Part shown: in pieces, positions 12,798 through 15,259 of the stretch
Position numbering within the stretch: position 1 is the first letter of the stretch
Layout of the letters: each line of letters begins with the position of its first letter
Origin: an uncultured Faecalibacterium sp.
GTDB lineage: Bacteria > Bacillota > Clostridia > Oscillospirales > Ruminococcaceae
Direction of reading: 5' to 3'
NCBI GenBank assembly: GCA_934501115.1
Contig: CAKSTO010000053.1
Location: forward strand, 1 to 15,259
Length of the DNA: 15,259 bases
Notes under the pieces: generated by a model
Database searches by the model: none
What the model was told of the DNA's origin: nothing
The model's input: the letters and a program-made list of their open reading frames with translations, nothing else
Translations under genes and position numbers: made by a program

Positions 12798-13931
12798 TCA
12801 ACGGAGCAAAAACCACACGCCCAGCAGGATCGCAAGGAAGATCAGGTTGGATAGGGTGAACAGCCCAAAATACTGCTTCTTTCCCTGTGGCAGCTCCCGT
12901 GCAATCTGCCGGTAGGAAATAAGACTGGCCATGGATGCAATCAGAGTGCCAAGACCTCCCAGATTGGTGCCGATGATAAGGGCTTGTGTCTCTGCCGTGA
13001 ACCCGGACAGCAGCAGGGCGGCGGGAACATTACTGGTGATCTGCGAAGCAAGAACCGCCACCAGAACTTCCCGGCCGGTCAGAAACTCCTGCAGCCAGCC
13101 GGAAAAGGCCGGAATGCGCCCCAGATTGCCAATGAAGATGAAAAAAGCCACAAAGGTCAAAAGCAGGGAATAGTCCACTGCCCGCAAGGTGCGTGGGTCT
13201 GCAAAAAGGGCGCAGACGAGCACAGCGGCAAAGGCAATGCCATAGGGCAGCACCCGAATCACGGACAGCAGGCAAACGGCAAACAGAACCAGATACAGCA
13301 GGATGATCTTCTGATCCCCCTGAGACGCAGAGGAAGAAACAAGCTCATCCACGGAGAGGGCGGCAGAGGCTTTCCGGCAGACCATTGCTGCCCAAGCCAG
13401 CAGCAGAAACAGAGAGACCAGTGTGTAGGGCAGCATAAGAAGAATGAAGCCCCCGATGCTCATGCCGCTTTTTCCGTAAAGATAGAGGTTCTGCGGGTTG
13501 CCGATGGGGGTCAGCATACTGCCAAGGTTTGCCGCAATGGTCTGCATACAGACCACCGGGATCAGAAGGGAGCGGCGGACATCCGCTCCCAGACGGCTCA
13601 GGACCACGAACGTAAAGGGAACGAAGGTCAGCAGGGAAACATCGTTGGTGATGAACATGCTTCCGAAAAAGCACAGCCCGACCAGTACCAGCGTCAGCTG
13701 AAAGGTGCTGTGGGTGCGGGACAGCAATGCCCGGCCCAGTCCATCAAAAAAGCCCTGCCGCCGCAGCCCGGCCATGACCGTCATCAGGGAAAACAAAATC
13801 GCCAGCGTGCGCAGGTCGATGTAGCCGAGATACTGCGCATCCGGCAGAACAAAGAAGGCGGAGACAACGGCCAGCACAGCGGCTGCGGTGAGGACCGTTT
13901 CCTGTTGAATGAATTGTTTGAGTCGTTTCAT
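12798..13931 (-). CDS. ArsB/NhaD (IT superfamily) membrane permease, SLC13-like
   Basis: A 377-residue integral membrane protein with about 10-11 helices. Signature half-repeats of the ion transporter superfamily are visible: FITNDVSLLTFVPF (about 93-106), LTPIGNPQNLYLYG (about 140-153, the first substrate hairpin) and SQITSNVPAALLLSGF plus GTNLGGLGTLIASMAS in the second half. These resemble both ArsB and NhaD/citrate-dicarboxylate carriers, so the substrate may be arsenite, Na+/H+ or an anion; no arsenic regulator or reductase is nearby. ATG 13931 has AAGGA at 13945-13941. It lies 65 bases downstream of the AEC-type gene on the same strand with no terminator between, so the two probably share a transcript. 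Confidence 0.85.
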   Translation of the reverse strand: MKRLKQFIQQETVLTAAAVLAVVSAFFVLPDAQYLGYIDLRTLAILFSLMTVMAGLRRQGFFDGLGRALLSRTHSTFQLTLVLVGLCFFGSMFITNDVSLLTFVPFTFVVLSRLGADVRRSLLIPVVCMQTIAANLGSMLTPIGNPQNLYLYGKSGMSIGGFILLMLPYTLVSLFLLLAWAAMVCRKASAALSVDELVSSSASQGDQKIILLYLVLFAVCLLSVIRVLPYGIAFAAVLVCALFADPRTLRAVDYSLLLTFVAFFIFIGNLGRIPAFSGWLQEFLTGREVLVAVLASQITSNVPAALLLSGFTAETQALIIGTNLGGLGTLIASMASLISYRQIARELPQGKKQYFGLFTLSNLIFLAILLGVWFLLR

Positions 13932-13996
13932 AGAGACACATCCTTGTAGTTGTAAGGGCAGCCCTGCTGCGATGCCGGACGGCCTTTTTCCGTATT

Positions 13997-14497
13997 TCAG
14001 AGCAACAGCTCAAATAACCCGATCATCAGCGGCATGGTCAGGATGGAAAGCAGCGTGCTCAGGACATAGATCGCACTGGAATGAGAAGCATCCCGGTCAT
14101 AAAGCTGTGCCATGGAGGTGACTGTTGCACAGGCGGGGGTAATGGCAGAAAGGTAGACCGTCATCAGGATGGGCTTGCCGTCCGGGATCCAGTGGGAGGC
14201 TTGAACTGCCCAAAGCAGCAAGACAATGACCAGCGGAACACCCACCAGACGCAGAAATGCAACGTGCATTCCAACGGCGATGCCCATGGAATAAAGCAGC
14301 CCGGTGCGGATCTCCGGTGTATCCTTGATTTGAAAGGCGTTCAGAACGACACAGGGCATGACCAGATAGACAAAGACCACAGACAGCACCTTGCTGTCCG
14401 ATGCCTTCAACAGGCCGGTTTTTACAACGGCATATCCCATCAGCAGAATCAGAAATAGCTGCGCGATCTGCTGCATCAATAAAAGGCTGATTTGCAT
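13997..14497 (-). pseudogene. AEC family transporter with its middle missing
   Basis: 166 residues instead of the usual ~300-320. Residues 1-81 match the start of auxin-efflux-carrier-type transporters (LFLILLMGYAVVKTGLL, then a helix ending VFVYLVMPCVVLNAFQIK, then the third helix). After HVAFL, the frame continues with LVGVPLVIVLLLW and TPACATVTSMAQLYDRDASHSSAIYVLSTLLSILTMPLMI, the final helices of the same family. About 140 residues, roughly helices 4 to 7, are absent, with the joint near 14249-14258. The reading frame is intact and the ribosome binding site GAGGAG (about 14504-14509) and promoter are good, so a short membrane protein may be made, but it cannot form the two five-helix repeats of a normal carrier. 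Called a pseudogene on that basis. Confidence 0.75.
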
Positions 14498-14534
14498 TTG
14501 GATCTCCTCTTTTGCAATTCATTTTTGCAGCACC

Positions 14535-14563
14535 ATCCTACTCCATTAGCGGGATATCGTCAA
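14535..14563 (-). promoter_or_regulatory. Promoter of the AEC-type / permease operon
   Basis: On the minus strand: TTGACG (14563-14558), a 17-base spacer and TAGGAT (14540-14535), 38 bases before ATG 14497. A near-consensus -35 with a moderate -10. Confidence 0.65.
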
Positions 14564-14620
14564 GAGAAAACAGAAAAAATTGCAGAAGAGATAAAAACAT
14601 GCCGACCCCTCCCCAAAGCG

Positions 14621-14646
14621 TCATAAACGGTTACTGTAATTTATGA
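14621..14646. promoter_or_regulatory. Inverted repeat TCATAAA-N12-TTTATGA in the divergent intergenic region
   Basis: A perfect 7-bp repeat with a 12-base centre. It lies 58 bases upstream of the minus-strand promoter and about 70 bases upstream of the plus-strand -10. It may be an operator or a small hairpin; a T run (14660-14665) follows but not directly. The rest of 14564-14693 shows nothing recognisable. Confidence 0.3.
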
Positions 14647-14693
14647 AGGATGGCTTGCCTTTTTTCCTGGCTTCGGGCGGCATACATAAAGTA

Positions 14694-14722
14694 TTTTGTT
14701 CTCCCAAAAGATATGTTATAAT
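14694..14722 (+). promoter_or_regulatory. Extended -10 promoter for the DUF6054-like gene
   Basis: TATAAT (14717-14722) preceded by TGT (TGn extended -10). The -35 at 17-base spacing is TTTTGT (weak), as often seen when the extended -10 is present. The leader of about 105 bases holds no clear structure. Confidence 0.65.
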
Positions 14723-14833
14723 CAAATCAGACAAAATTCCTCTCTTCAAGCGATTTCTCCGCAATTTTCCTGTGGCTCTGCTCGTATCAAAAATAAGGGA
14801 CTGAATTTTAATTGTCAGAACGGAGGAACCATT

Positions 14834-15181
14834 ATGGCAATCTTTGAAAAGACCATCCGAAACAAAAACTTTGACAAGCTGCTTCGGAAGCTGGAAAATG
14901 AAATCCCGGACAGCAGTTGGTCGGCAGATTTAGAGGCAGGCAGTGATTTCAAAGAGGGCGATGCCCGGTGCAGTGTCCGTGTATTTGAACGGTACAGCAT
15001 GATGGGCGGCAACCGCCTGAGTCTGACACTGACCATGTTCCAGAATGCGGACAGTCCGATTCGGCTGTCTGCCATCACCGCAGGAGGCAGTCAAGCGGTG
15101 TTCTTCAAGGTGAACACCCTCGGAGAAGAATCTTTTCTGGACGATGTAAAGAACCTGCTGGAAGAAATTTTGGAGGAGTGA
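14834..15181 (+). CDS. DUF6054-like protein of unknown function
   Basis: A 115-residue soluble protein, alpha/beta in pattern: an N-terminal helix (NFDKLLRKLENEI), then strands around DARCSVRVFERYSMMGGNRLSLTLTM and PIRLSAITAGGSQAVFFKVN, and a C-terminal amphipathic helix (SFLDDVKNLLEEILEE). The ERYSxxGGNRxSL and AITxGGSQAVFFKxN segments recall the DUF6054 family of Clostridia, whose role is unknown. CGGAGGA at 14821-14827 fixes ATG 14834; in-frame codons upstream to 14696 overlap the promoter and are not translated. The next gene begins one base after its stop, so they are an operon. Confidence 0.8.
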   Translation: MAIFEKTIRNKNFDKLLRKLENEIPDSSWSADLEAGSDFKEGDARCSVRVFERYSMMGGNRLSLTLTMFQNADSPIRLSAITAGGSQAVFFKVNTLGEESFLDDVKNLLEEILEE

Positions 15182-15182
15182 A

Positions 15183-15259
15183 ATGTTTTACGCTGGATTT
15201 GATCTGTTGTTCAGCATTCTGTTTCCCATCCTGTTCCTTGTGGTTTTGGGCATGATCCT
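15183..15259 (+). CDS. N-terminus of a small membrane protein (cut by window edge)
   Basis: The first 25 codons start MFYAGFDLLFSILFPILFLVV, a hydrophobic N-terminal membrane helix without a signal-peptidase site. GGAGG at 15174-15178, inside the end of the preceding gene, supplies the ribosome binding site. Short DUF2500-type proteins start in this way in related organisms, but the visible part is too short to assign one. Confidence 0.6.
   Translation, partial: MFYAGFDLLFSILFPILFLVVLGMI

Noticed and set aside
1..15259. CRISPR array, tRNA or rRNA gene, origin, complete mobile element
   Set aside because: No regularly spaced repeats, cloverleaf-like sequence, rRNA sequence or transposase/integrase gene was found on either strand.

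Overview
The window looks like chromosome from an anaerobic gut Firmicute of the Clostridia, most likely Faecalibacterium or a close relative. This is inferred from gene families and style, not from a marker gene. It has strong AGGAGG-type ribosome binding sites, TTGnnn-17-TATAAT promoters, a superoxide reductase, an EFR1-type flavodoxin/ferredoxin protein and a Y-family polymerase/YolD pair. Most genes are GC-rich. The helicase gene (1468-4197) and especially 9735-10160 are visibly richer in A/T.

Layout. 1-122: end of an unknown upstream gene and its terminator. 158-1397 (+): a promoter, a 95-residue protein of unknown function, a chimeric macrodomain remnant, and sfsA, closed by a perfect 22-bp hairpin. 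1468-4197 (-): a 909-residue Upf1-like helicase with a C-terminal nuclease-like domain. It is divergent from 4300-6697 (+): a Y-family polymerase, an overlapping YolD-like gene and a small glycine-rich membrane protein. 6833-7210 (+): superoxide reductase. 7385-7714: C-terminal remnant of an ADP-ribosylglycohydrolase. 7809-8462 (-): NAD(P)HX epimerase. 8656-9639 (+): Gfo/Idh/MocA oxidoreductase. 9735-10160 (+): two small AT-rich membrane-protein genes. 10223-10990 (+): EFR1-type ferredoxin protein. 11025-12371 (+): promoter, leader with an intrinsic terminator, then a cation:proton antiporter. 12436-12648: C-terminal remnant of a YbaK-type deacylase. 12798-14497 (-): an ArsB/NhaD-type permease and an AEC-type transporter that lacks its middle. 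14717-15259 (+): a DUF6054-like gene and the start of a small membrane-protein gene.

Two themes stand out. First, the region has been rearranged. The promoter and first codons of the polymerase locus (4300-4435) recur at 158-562, where they are joined to the tail of a macrodomain gene and now drive sfsA. Three genes survive only as C-terminal pieces (macrodomain, ADP-ribosylglycohydrolase, YbaK) and one transporter has lost its middle. Second, two elements could be of functional interest: the lone helicase-nuclease protein lying between the two related promoter copies, which is a candidate genome-defence factor, and the structured leader before the antiporter, which looks like a transcription attenuator or riboswitch of a class I cannot name. 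I found no tRNA, rRNA, CRISPR array or complete insertion sequence.
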